The notes below the pieces were generated by a model. The model made no database searches, was not told the origin of the DNA, and worked only from the letters and a program-made list of their open reading frames with translations. A DNA stretch of 64,000 nt from Rhodoferax sp. TH121 (GTDB taxonomy: Bacteria > Pseudomonadota > Gammaproteobacteria > Burkholderiales > Burkholderiaceae_C), in the NCBI RefSeq assembly GCF_002251855.1, contig NZ_NOXW01000021.1, positions 558,001-622,000 of the forward strand, written 5' to 3'. Shown here piece after piece: positions 16,974-25,344 of this stretch. The translations under genes and the position numbers were made by a program. Position 1 is the stretch's first letter. Every line of letters begins with the position of its first letter.

Positions 16974-17288
16974 ATGCAGAACACCCCGCAAGCCCACCCG
17001 AACGAGGAATACACCATGCCCTGTGCCGAGGCCTTGCTGGCCGGTACCATGGCGCTGATGACAGGCCACGTGCAGGCCTGCTGTGGAGCGCATCGTGAGG
17101 CCATGGTGGGCAAGATCGTCGCCAACCTCACTGCGCTGGCCGAGGATCCCTTGCTCTCGCCGGGTTTCAAGACCTTGCTGTGGGCCTTGCGCCAGCGCTG
17201 GCAAACCCAAGGCCAAGGGGCCCCACTGGCGCAGCTGCCTGCTGCCGAACGCAGCCTGTGGCACAGCAGCCCGGAGGCGGTGCAATGA
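16974..17288 (+). CDS. Hypothetical 104-residue protein, iron/heme locus
   Basis: AAGGAGAG precedes the ATG. The sequence has a conserved-looking N-terminal part (MPCAEALLAGTMALMTGHV, then QACCGAHREAM) with three cysteines and two histidines, then a helical region. I do not recognise a family, although the Cys/His pattern could bind metal. It is first in a probable unit with the 73-residue gene (ATGA overlap) and DUF2325, downstream of a Fur-like site. Confidence 0.7.
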   Translation: MQNTPQAHPNEEYTMPCAEALLAGTMALMTGHVQACCGAHREAMVGKIVANLTALAEDPLLSPGFKTLLWALRQRWQTQGQGAPLAQLPAAERSLWHSSPEAVQ

Positions 17289-17506
17289 CGTCTGCGGTGG
17301 AAGCGCTACTGCAAGGTCACACGCCAGCCGCTCGCCATGGCAAACGCAGCGCGTACCGCCCCATGTGTGCATGCTGCGCGTCGGAGTCCGAAGTCCGCGA
17401 AGGCAAGCCCCAGCGCCAGAGCGGCAAGCGCCCGGTGCTGGCTTGGCGCACCCGCTTGGCCCAGCAGCCAACGCTGTCAGATGCTTCGCCTGACGCCCTC
17501 ATTTAA
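17285..17506 (+). CDS. Hypothetical 73-residue protein, translationally coupled
   Basis: The ATG overlaps the previous stop (ATGA), which is the main support for this gene. The product is basic, with a CACC motif near residue 28 and many Arg/Lys. No family is recognised. Another frame over the same DNA is open, so coding is likely but not certain. Confidence 0.5.
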   Translation: MTSAVEALLQGHTPAARHGKRSAYRPMCACCASESEVREGKPQRQSGKRPVLAWRTRLAQQPTLSDASPDALI

Positions 17507-17538
17507 GAGTCAAAAGTGCCAATAGCCATTACAGATAC

Positions 17539-17565
17539 TGCGCAAGCAGCTATTGAAAACATAGC
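17539..17565 (+). repeat. 27-nt dispersed hairpin element, copy 6 (before DUF2325)
   Basis: TGCGCAAGCAGCTATT, loop, ATAGC with a full stem. It ends 4 bp before the GGAGG ribosome-binding site of the DUF2325 gene, so the element sits in that gene's translation-initiation region. Confidence 0.8.
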
Positions 17566-17581
17566 ATTTGGAGGTCCTTCC

Positions 17582-18823
17582 GTGCTCAAGAATCTGCCAA
17601 CACCCGAAGCCCTTTGCCACCACGAACACCCGGCGCCCGCTGCGTCGGGCTCACGCCGTCGGCGTTTGTGGGATTTGGACCACCATTGCCATTGCCCACT
17701 GGTCGGCGTGAGCTTGCCGATCGAAACCCTGCGCCGCTTGGTGAACAAGGCGCTGGGCGGCAGTGCCGTGGCCAACGACTACGAAGTGCACGCGGGCGCG
17801 GTGTCGGAGGCGGCGCGTCGTTGCAAGCTCTCGGAACTCATGCAGGCCGAGCTTGACGCCCGGTATGCGCGTGAAATCCAAACCTTCAAGTCCGCCAAGA
17901 GTGCTTTAGCCGTAGCGGAGTTGTGGATCAAATACCTGAAGGCGGGCGATGTGGCTGGCGCATTTTGGGCGGCGCTCAGCCACCCGCGTTGTGATGTGCC
18001 GCTTCAAGAGGCCATGTGCAAGGACTTGCACATGTTCCAGCACCAGGCGGGTGCCGGTGTGCGTCTGGAAATGGCCCGGTTCAACGCCCTGGCCGAAGAA
18101 AACGCTGTGCTGGGGCGCGAGCTGGGCAAAGTGCAAGAGCGCATCACCCGTGTGATGGCGCAAAAGACGTCGGAGCTGGAGCGTCTGCAAAGTGAGCTGC
18201 TGCAGGCCCGCGCGGAATGTATTGCCAAGGACAGCCGCATGGCCTTCATGGCGCAGGACTTGGAGGCTCTGCAAGCCACCATTCCGCAGTTGGAGGATCG
18301 GCAGCGCCTGCAAAAGCGTCTCGAACAGGTGACCCAGCGCCAGCAAGAGCTGGAGGCCCACAACGCCGACTTGCGACGGCGTCTTGCCGTGGCGGAGCGC
18401 GCGGCCTCAGAGCGCGCCGTTGTGGAGCGTTCAGCCCCTGAGTTGGTGGCCGTGCAAGACGTTCAGGCGGTCGTTGTGCAGCTCCACCAAAAGGTGGTGT
18501 TGTGCGTCGGAGGGCGCAGCGGCAACATTGCCAACTACCGCGACGTGGTGGAGCGCGTGGGCGGCAAGTTCGCCCACCACGACGGTGGGGTGGAGGACAA
18601 CGCTTCGGTGCTGGACGCCAATTTGGCCGCTGCGGATTTGGTGATCTGCCAGACGGGCTGCATCAGCCACAACGCCTATTGGCGCGTCAAAGACTTTTGC
18701 AAACGCACGGGCAAGCGTTGCGTGTTTGTGGAGAACCCCAGCGCGTCATCTCTGGAGCGTGGCCTGGTCCAGATGGCATTGGCCAAGCCTGCGGTAGACG
18801 TTGTGGAGCAGGAGACCAAATAA
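17582..18823 (+). CDS. DUF2325 domain protein with central coiled coil
   Basis: 413 residues from the GTG at 17582, which has GGAGG 7 nt upstream; a GTG at 17516 lies before the dispersed element and is rejected. Layout: a His-rich N-terminus (LCHHEHPAP, LDHHCHCPL), a helical domain, a coiled coil (about residues 170-310), then the C-terminal DUF2325 domain with VVLCVGGRSGNIANYRDVVE, HHDGGVEDN and ADLVICQTGCISHNAYWRVK. The domain's fold suggests nucleotide or small-ligand binding, but the function is unknown. It lies directly upstream of the heme receptor operon and may be a sensor or accessory factor. Confidence 0.85.
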   Translation: MLKNLPTPEALCHHEHPAPAASGSRRRRLWDLDHHCHCPLVGVSLPIETLRRLVNKALGGSAVANDYEVHAGAVSEAARRCKLSELMQAELDARYAREIQTFKSAKSALAVAELWIKYLKAGDVAGAFWAALSHPRCDVPLQEAMCKDLHMFQHQAGAGVRLEMARFNALAEENAVLGRELGKVQERITRVMAQKTSELERLQSELLQARAECIAKDSRMAFMAQDLEALQATIPQLEDRQRLQKRLEQVTQRQQELEAHNADLRRRLAVAERAASERAVVERSAPELVAVQDVQAVVVQLHQKVVLCVGGRSGNIANYRDVVERVGGKFAHHDGGVEDNASVLDANLAAADLVICQTGCISHNAYWRVKDFCKRTGKRCVFVENPSASSLERGLVQMALAKPAVDVVEQETK

Positions 18824-18840
18824 AGTTGGCATTTGAATGT

Positions 18841-18862
18841 GAATGCGAATACTTCTCATGTA
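18841..18862 (+). promoter_or_regulatory. Putative Fur box upstream of the heme receptor
   Basis: GAATGCGAATACTTCTCATG, with the GCGAAT half and TTCTCAT core seen in reverse at 16899-16920. It lies 112-133 bp before the receptor ATG. Confidence 0.6.
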
Positions 18863-18973
18863 GAATAATTCACATCAAGTAGCAAGCCAAGCCAATAGGG
18901 GCGTCTCACCGGACGCCCTTTGCATGTGCCAAGCCAGCCAATGTGAAACAACCGTTTTTCCAAAAGGTGGTGT

Positions 18974-21223
18974 ATGGCACGTATCCGTGTGTCCGGGCAG
19001 TTTTCGCTGACCCGGCTTTCTTTGTGTTTGGGTTTGGCGTTTGGTAGCCACGGGGTGTGGGCGCAAGACGCTGCCATGCCATCCATGGGGACGCTCAAAG
19101 AGGTGGTCATTAGTGGCAGCCGTGTGGAGCAGGACATTGATGAGGTGTCCGCGACGATTACGACCATAAATGCGGATGACATTACTAACAAGAACCCCGG
19201 GGATTTGTCGGATCTGCTGAAAGATGAAGTTGGCGTTTCTGTGCGCGTGCCTCCGAATCGCGCCACCGCAGGATCTAGTACCGGGCGTGGTGGCAATGAG
19301 GGTGTGAATATACGTGGCATGGAGGGGGACCAGGTGCGCTTGCAGGTGGATGGTGTGAGTCTTCCTGCCTCTTTTTCGAATGGGCCGCATTTTGTGGGGC
19401 GTGGCGATGCGATGGATCCGGAAGGTTTCAAGCGCGTTGAGATTTTGCGGGGCGCATCCAGTACGCAATTCGGTTCGGATGGCCTGGCGGGCGCCGTGAG
19501 CTTTATGACCAAAGATCCTGGCGATCTCTTGACCCTGGGAAACCCAACCCAGTTCAACGTCAAACTGGGCTATTCCTCCGCAGATCGTTCGTGGCAACTT
19601 GCGCCAAGCTTTGCCTTCAAGGGGGATACGGTGCAGGGCATGGTGTTGACCAGCCTGCGAAACGGTCATGAAACGGAAACCAAGGGCACGAATGCCACGG
19701 CTACGACAAGCCGCACAGCCGCCAACCCCACGGACTTCCAGTCTGGTTATTTGCTGTCCAAGTTCATTCTCACCCCCGATCGCACGCACCAGATCAAGCT
19801 CACGGCCGAAACGTTGCGCCGAGAAACAGAGTCGAACGTTCTCTCTGCACGCTCTGCAACCCAAACCAATTTCGCGACCGACGATGCCGTTGATCGCGAT
19901 CTGCTCAAGCTGGACTATCGCTACACGCCGGCCAATGCGTGGTTCGATGTGCTGTCTACCAGCATCTACAACCAGCAGTATTACAACCAGCAGTTTTCGT
20001 TGGATGAACGGTCGGTCAACCCCTTGATGCGGACCCGAGACCGCAAGTTTTGGAATGACACTTGGGGTGCCAGCGTGCAGGCTGAAAGCAATTTTGGGAA
20101 AGACGCGGCGCACCGCCTTGTGACGGGCGTCGACTTCACATACTCTGACATTACGTCGATTTATTCCGGTGCCTATACACCGAGGAATGCTGCGCTTACA
20201 GGTTGTACTACCGTGGCATCTCCAGCCTCCTTGTGCGCTCCTTTCCCGACGCAGAAGAACTTTCCCGATACCAAGTATTTGACGCTGGGTGCTTTTGTCC
20301 AAGACGACATAGATTTTGGTGGTTTCAGTGTTGCGCCCGGTTTGCGGTACGACGCATTCAGGCTTGACCCGCAATCGGATGCGTATTACCAAGTGAGCAA
20401 CACGGTGGCTCCATCTGCGTTGAGTGGCGGTGCCCTATCACCCCGACTGGGTGGTGTCTGGAAAATTTCACCGATGCTGCAGCCTTTCGCGCAGTACGCT
20501 CGCGGCTTTCGGGCGCCCAAGCCCGACCAAGTCAATGGTGGTAGCGGAACCAACTTGTCAGCAACATCGCCCTACATGTCTATTGGTAACCCGGATCTGA
20601 AGCCGGAAACAAGTGATACCTATGAGTTGGGTATGCGTGGCAAAGAGGCCACATACCGCTACAGTGCGACTGTCTTCCACAGCCGCTATCGCGATTTCAT
20701 CAGCAACAAGATAGTGAGTGGGGCTGGAACGGTGGCGAGCCCCAGCGTGTACCAATCAGTCAACCTGAGCGAAGTCGTCATCAGTGGTTTTGAGCTGCGT
20801 GGTGACATTGCATTGAACCGCAACTGGAGCCTGTCTGCAGCCTATGCTCATGCGAAGGGCGACGTCTACGAAGGCGCAACCACCAAACCCCTCAATAGCA
20901 TCGACCCCGACAAGCTGGTGGTCGGACTGAATTATTCCCGTGGTGCACTGTGGGGTGTCAGTATGAATGTGACCACTGTCGAGCGCCCAGATCGCCCTGA
21001 GACGACAACCCTAGTCAAGCCCGCAGGCTACACCGTGGTCGACCTGACGGGTTGGTACCAGTTTGGGAAAGCCACCTCTTTGCAGGCAGGGATCGGCAAC
21101 CTGTTTGACGAGAAGTACGTTCAATGGGCTGATGTCCGGGATTTGGCTGCCAGCAGCACGATCATTGACGCCTACACCCAACCCGGCCGCAATTTCAAAG
21201 TGAGTTTGACCCACAGTTTCTGA
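18974..21223 (+). CDS. TonB-dependent hemoglobin/transferrin/lactoferrin-type (heme) receptor
   Basis: 749 residues. A signal peptide ends near GVWAQ, a TonB-box-like LKEVVISGSRV follows, then a plug with DLLKDEVGVSVRVPPNR, VNIRGMEGDQVRLQVDGV and VEILRGASSTQFGSDGLAGA. The barrel has the receptor-family signature FRAPKPDQVNGG...NPDLKPETSDTYELG and a C-terminal NFKVSLTHSF. It would bring heme or heme-protein-derived porphyrin across the outer membrane. AAGGTGG precedes the ATG. It heads a locus with CobN, ChaN, ExbB and DUF2149 genes and is separated from them by an intrinsic terminator. Confidence 0.93.
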   Translation: MARIRVSGQFSLTRLSLCLGLAFGSHGVWAQDAAMPSMGTLKEVVISGSRVEQDIDEVSATITTINADDITNKNPGDLSDLLKDEVGVSVRVPPNRATAGSSTGRGGNEGVNIRGMEGDQVRLQVDGVSLPASFSNGPHFVGRGDAMDPEGFKRVEILRGASSTQFGSDGLAGAVSFMTKDPGDLLTLGNPTQFNVKLGYSSADRSWQLAPSFAFKGDTVQGMVLTSLRNGHETETKGTNATATTSRTAANPTDFQSGYLLSKFILTPDRTHQIKLTAETLRRETESNVLSARSATQTNFATDDAVDRDLLKLDYRYTPANAWFDVLSTSIYNQQYYNQQFSLDERSVNPLMRTRDRKFWNDTWGASVQAESNFGKDAAHRLVTGVDFTYSDITSIYSGAYTPRNAALTGCTTVASPASLCAPFPTQKNFPDTKYLTLGAFVQDDIDFGGFSVAPGLRYDAFRLDPQSDAYYQVSNTVAPSALSGGALSPRLGGVWKISPMLQPFAQYARGFRAPKPDQVNGGSGTNLSATSPYMSIGNPDLKPETSDTYELGMRGKEATYRYSATVFHSRYRDFISNKIVSGAGTVASPSVYQSVNLSEVVISGFELRGDIALNRNWSLSAAYAHAKGDVYEGATTKPLNSIDPDKLVVGLNYSRGALWGVSMNVTTVERPDRPETTTLVKPAGYTVVDLTGWYQFGKATSLQAGIGNLFDEKYVQWADVRDLAASSTIIDAYTQPGRNFKVSLTHSF

Positions 21224-21240
21224 CGGTGAGGGCACCGTTT

Positions 21241-21275
21241 GCCGGAAGCGCTTTCGGGGGCTTCCGGCTTTTTTT
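21241..21275 (+). terminator. Intrinsic terminator between the heme receptor and cobN-like gene
   Basis: Perfect 9-bp arms GCCGGAAGC and GCTTCCGGC followed by seven T. It lies 17 bp after the receptor stop and 13 bp before the chelatase ATG, so it would reduce read-through and set receptor expression above the downstream genes. Confidence 0.88.
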
Positions 21276-21288
21276 CTCAAAGAATGCA

Positions 21289-24200
21289 ATGACTGATATG
21301 ACATGGTGCAAGGGCTGGCGCCGGCTCGTTTCCTGGGCAGCTTGGGTGCTGGGTGGCTGGCTGTTGCCGTCCATGGGCTTTGCCGCATCGCTGTTGTTTG
21401 TGACCACGGGCCCCATCACACCTGGCAAGTTCACTGTCCTGTCTGCAGCCGCTGCGCCTTACGGTGTCAAGGTCGAGGCCAAGTTCATTGAAAAGCTGGG
21501 TGTGGTTGATGCTCGCCTTTGGGCGGGGTATGACATGGTGTTGTTTGATGCACCGCGCGACCATATCCAGGACGCTGTGGCCGCTAAGGTTAAAGACGCG
21601 TTGCCCGCGCTGGCGCAAGCTAAAACGCCTGTGCTGTGGCTGCACACCAGCAAGCCCCAGTGGTCCCACCTGTCGGATGATCTTGCCAAGCGTTTGCATG
21701 CCTATTACGTGAATGGTGGGCGCACCAACAGTGCCGGTTTTTTTGCAACCGTAGCGGCCCATTTGGCCAAGAAACCATGGATGCATATAGCTGCGCCCCA
21801 GGTATTTCCGGCGACGGCCATCTACCATCCCAAGGCACCTGCGCTAGTGTTTGCGGATACGGCGTCCTATCTGCGCTGGAAGGGAGCTCCCAAGGGTAAA
21901 CCGGTGATTGGCGTGGCCTTCCACCAGCAGGCGATTGCGGCCGAGCAGACCGGCATGATCGATGACTTCATCTCCCGCATCGAAGCTGCTGGGGCAGTGC
22001 CTTTGGCCTTTTACAGCCCGGTGATGGACAACGATGCGAACACCAAGATTCTTGCGCCTGGGGGCAAACCCCTGGCCGATGTGCTGATCACCACGCAGAT
22101 CATGTTGAACCCGGAGGGGCGGCGCACCGAGTTCGAGAAGTTGGGCATTCCGGTGATCCAGGCCATGGCCTACCGCAAGGGCAGTGTCGATGCCTGGTGG
22201 AACGACAGTGCAGGGATTGCGCTCATGGATGTGCCGTTTTACCTGGCTCAGCCTGAGTACGCAGGGGTCCACGACATCATGGTGGCGGCGGCCACCGACA
22301 TTGACGATCAGCTACGTGCGATTCCAGAACAGGCCGACGCGGTGGTGGGCAAGGCCTTGGGGCTGGCCCGCTTGGCCCGTGCTGCCAATGCGGACAAAAA
22401 AGTAGCCATCATGTTCTGGAACTACCCTGCTGGGGAGAAGAACCTGGGCGCTTCTTTCATGAACCTACCCACCAGCTTGCACAGCACATTGGCTGCCATG
22501 AAAGCCGATGGGTACCGTACCGACGCGATGGACGCAGCCACCCTGACGCGCAACCTGCAGCGGCTGCTAACGCCGTTTTACCGGCCCGGCGGCGTAGCGC
22601 ACGAGATGGAGGCGCTGGTGCGCGATGGCCTGGCTGAGCTGATGCCATTGGCAACCTACAAAAAGTGGTTGGACACCCTGCCCGAAGAGCGGCGCGAGGT
22701 CTGGTCGTCCGCCGTCGCTCAGCCTGAAAAATCGGTGTTTCTGGTGCGCCGCAATGGGGAAGCCTTTTTTGCCATTCCGCGTCTCAAGCTGGGCAATGTG
22801 GTCATCATGCCGCAGCCGCCACGCGGAGAGCCCATCGGAGGAGGCTTGTATGCAAAGAGCAAGGAGATTTACCACTCCACCACGGCCGCGCCACCCCATT
22901 CCTACATGGCGGGCTACTTGTGGACCCGCGCGCAGTTCAAGGCCGACGCGCTGATTCACTTCGGTACCCACGGCACACAGGAATGGTTGCCAGGCAAGGA
23001 GCGTGGCCTGTGGGTGCATGACTACCCACTGATGGCATTGGGCAATGTTCCGGTGATTTATCCCTACATCGTGGACAACATTGGCGAAGCGACGCAAACC
23101 AAACGCCGTGGCCGTGCAGTCAACATCAGCCACCAGACGCCACCATTTGCGCCCGCCGGTCTGCACGCCGTGTTGACCAAGCTGCACGACGATTTGCATG
23201 CCTGGCTGGCCCAGGACCAAGGGGCGGTGAAGGAACAGCTGCGCCTGTCCATCACTGCCCTGGTACGCAAGGAGCGTATAGACCGCGACATGGCCTGGAC
23301 GCCGGAACGCATGGAGCGCGATTTCCCAGCCTTTATCACTGCCTTGCACGACCACCTGCATGAGCTGGCCACCACGGCGCAGCCGCTGGGCCTGCACACC
23401 TTTGGGCAGGGTTCGGACGAGCAAGGACGCCTCTACACGGTACTTATGATGTTGGGCGCGCCGTTCTGGGAGGCGGCAGCCACCCTGGCCGATGGCAATG
23501 ACCTGGAGGCTGACGAGGCGCTAATTGCAGATTACGCCAAGATGGCCCAGACGGCACCTTACAGGCTGCTGGCCAAGCATGCGGTACAAGGCCAGCCCAC
23601 CGATGGTTTGCCGCCCAAGCTCAAGGCCATGGTTGAGCAAGGACGGCGCTGGTACATCGACTTGCAAGCCGAAGGTGAAACCCGCGGACTGCTGGCTGCG
23701 TTGAGCGGCCGCTACGTCCCCACGTCTTATGGTGGTGACCCGATCAAGAACCCCGACAGCCTGCCCACAGGGCGTAATCTGTATGGTTTTGACCCCACCC
23801 GTGTGCCCACCAAGGCCGCATGGGCGGCAGGTAAGGAAGCATTGGACAAGCTGGTGCTTGCACACCAGCAGAAGACCGGTGTGACGCCTTCGAAGTTCAC
23901 CTTCACGCTCTGGTCCGTCGAGACCATGCGCCACATGGGGATGTTGGAGGCCCAGGCCCTGTGGGCCATGGGCGTGGAGCCGGTGTGGGATGCCGGTGGC
24001 CGCGTGACCGATGTGAAGCTGGTGCCGCGCAAAGACCTGGGGCGCCCGCGCATTGACGTGGTGCTGTCGGCCACCGGTTTGTACCGCGACCATTTCCCCA
24101 ATGTCATGAAACAGCTGGCGCGTGCGGCACAACTCGCATCGCAGGCGACGGCCGAAGCAGACAATGCGGTGGCCAAGAATGCCAAGACCATCACCAGCCA

Positions 24201-25344
24201 ACTGCAGGCCCAGGGCTGGCGTGCCGACGCGGCGCAGCGCGCAGGGGAGACGCGGATTTTCTCGGGCGCCTCGGGCAACTATGGCTCGGGGCTGGATGAC
24301 GCGGCCTTGGCCACCGACACCTGGAAAACCAAGGAAGAGGGCGACCGCAAGATGGCTGAGCTGTATTTGCGCAAAATGCAGTTTGCCTACGGACCGGTGG
24401 AGGCAGATTGGGGTAAGAGTGGCAGTGATCTGGCCCGCGAGGCTGGAGGCAGCAGCGGAGGTGCCAGCATGAATCTTTACGCCGCCCACCTCAGGGGGAC
24501 CCAAGGCGCGGTGCTGGCCCGCAGCTCCAACCTCTACGGCATGCTCACTACCGACGACCCCTTTCAGTATCTGGGTGGTATCGCTACGGCAGTGCGCTAC
24601 CTGGACGGTAAAGCGCCTGAGTTGTTCATCTCCAATCTGCGCGGTACGGGCTCGGGCAAGGCCGAGGATGCCGCGGGCTTTCTGTCCAAAGAGCTGGCTA
24701 CGCGCAACTTCCATCCAGGCTATATCCAGGGCTTGATGAAAGAGGGCTACGCGGGCACCCTGCAGATGCTGGACGGGATCAACAACTTCACCGGCTGGAC
24801 CACGGTGGCACGCGAGATTGTGCGGGACGACCAATGGCAGGAATTCGCCGATGTGTATGTGCGGGACAAACACCAGCTCGGCATGCGCCAGTACATGGAA
24901 AAGAACAACCCCCACGCCCTGGCCCAGATGATGGAGCGCATGCTGGAGATGGCCCGTCAGGGGTACTGGCAGGCTGATGCCACCACCGTGGAGGAGCTGA
25001 AGGCGCGCTACACCGATTTGGCGCAGCGCTTTGACGTGCGCACCAGCAACACCACCTTCCAGGAGTTTGTCGGTTTGTCTGGCTATGGTCTGGGCCAATC
25101 GGTGGACGGCGCGGTGACCGCTGCAGCCCCGGCGTCCGCCCGTCCGGCCACGGTTGCACCGCCCTCTGAGGCTGCTGAGTCACGACGTGTGGAGCCTTCC
25201 GAATCTCCCTTGATTGAAGGTATGAAGCTGGAGAAAGTGAGCGAACCTGTGGTCCAGGCCTTGAGCACCATGCTCGTGTTGGCCATGGGTGTGTTGTTGA
25301 TGACGCCGGCCATTGGGGCCTGGCGCCAATGGAGAAAAGCATGA
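21289..25344 (+). CDS. cobN: CobN/BchH-type metallochelatase large subunit, exported and membrane-anchored (HmuS-like)
   Basis: 1351 residues. The upstream ATG at 21226 would read through the terminator and is rejected; ATG 21289 follows AAAGA. CobN motifs are clear: HFGTHGTQEWLPGKERGLW (about residue 556), YPYIVDNIGEATQTKRRGR, GGDPIKNPDSLPTGRNLYGF (about 813) and FSGASGNYGSGLDD (about 990). Unlike cobalamin CobN it begins with an export signal (WVLGGWLLPSMGFAAS) and ends with one membrane span (about 1320-1343), so the catalytic part should be periplasmic. No CobS/CobT or corrin gene is nearby. By family context (HmuS of Bacteroidetes hmu loci) it may remove iron from heme rather than insert cobalt; this is inference. 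Confidence 0.9.
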   Translation: MTDMTWCKGWRRLVSWAAWVLGGWLLPSMGFAASLLFVTTGPITPGKFTVLSAAAAPYGVKVEAKFIEKLGVVDARLWAGYDMVLFDAPRDHIQDAVAAKVKDALPALAQAKTPVLWLHTSKPQWSHLSDDLAKRLHAYYVNGGRTNSAGFFATVAAHLAKKPWMHIAAPQVFPATAIYHPKAPALVFADTASYLRWKGAPKGKPVIGVAFHQQAIAAEQTGMIDDFISRIEAAGAVPLAFYSPVMDNDANTKILAPGGKPLADVLITTQIMLNPEGRRTEFEKLGIPVIQAMAYRKGSVDAWWNDSAGIALMDVPFYLAQPEYAGVHDIMVAAATDIDDQLRAIPEQADAVVGKALGLARLARAANADKKVAIMFWNYPAGEKNLGASFMNLPTSLHSTLAAMKADGYRTDAMDAATLTRNLQRLLTPFYRPGGVAHEMEALVRDGLAELMPLATYKKWLDTLPEERREVWSSAVAQPEKSVFLVRRNGEAFFAIPRLKLGNVVIMPQPPRGEPIGGGLYAKSKEIYHSTTAAPPHSYMAGYLWTRAQFKADALIHFGTHGTQEWLPGKERGLWVHDYPLMALGNVPVIYPYIVDNIGEATQTKRRGRAVNISHQTPPFAPAGLHAVLTKLHDDLHAWLAQDQGAVKEQLRLSITALVRKERIDRDMAWTPERMERDFPAFITALHDHLHELATTAQPLGLHTFGQGSDEQGRLYTVLMMLGAPFWEAAATLADGNDLEADEALIADYAKMAQTAPYRLLAKHAVQGQPTDGLPPKLKAMVEQGRRWYIDLQAEGETRGLLAALSGRYVPTSYGGDPIKNPDSLPTGRNLYGFDPTRVPTKAAWAAGKEALDKLVLAHQQKTGVTPSKFTFTLWSVETMRHMGMLEAQALWAMGVEPVWDAGGRVTDVKLVPRKDLGRPRIDVVLSATGLYRDHFPNVMKQLARAAQLASQATAEADNAVAKNAKTITSQLQAQGWRADAAQRAGETRIFSGASGNYGSGLDDAALATDTWKTKEEGDRKMAELYLRKMQFAYGPVEADWGKSGSDLAREAGGSSGGASMNLYAAHLRGTQGAVLARSSNLYGMLTTDDPFQYLGGIATAVRYLDGKAPELFISNLRGTGSGKAEDAAGFLSKELATRNFHPGYIQGLMKEGYAGTLQMLDGINNFTGWTTVAREIVRDDQWQEFADVYVRDKHQLGMRQYMEKNNPHALAQMMERMLEMARQGYWQADATTVEELKARYTDLAQRFDVRTSNTTFQEFVGLSGYGLGQSVDGAVTAAAPASARPATVAPPSEAAESRRVEPSESPLIEGMKLEKVSEPVVQALSTMLVLAMGVLLMTPAIGAWRQWRKA

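Noticed and set aside
17516..17581. GTG 17516 as the DUF2325 start
   Set aside because: It has no ribosome-binding site and would translate the dispersed element; GTG 17582 has GGAGG at good spacing.
18875..20392. 505-residue minus-strand open frame opposite the heme receptor
   Set aside because: The receptor on the plus strand has all family motifs; the opposite translation has none.
21226..21288. N-terminal extension of the chelatase from ATG 21226
   Set aside because: It would translate through an intrinsic terminator and put 21 residues before a good signal peptide.
23521..25098. 525-residue minus-strand open frame opposite the chelatase gene
   Set aside because: It is antisense to conserved CobN motifs and resembles no protein family.
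21289..25344. Simple reading as cobalamin cobaltochelatase
   Set aside because: Export signal, membrane anchor, heme receptor context and lack of cob genes in the window speak against it, although the fold is CobN.
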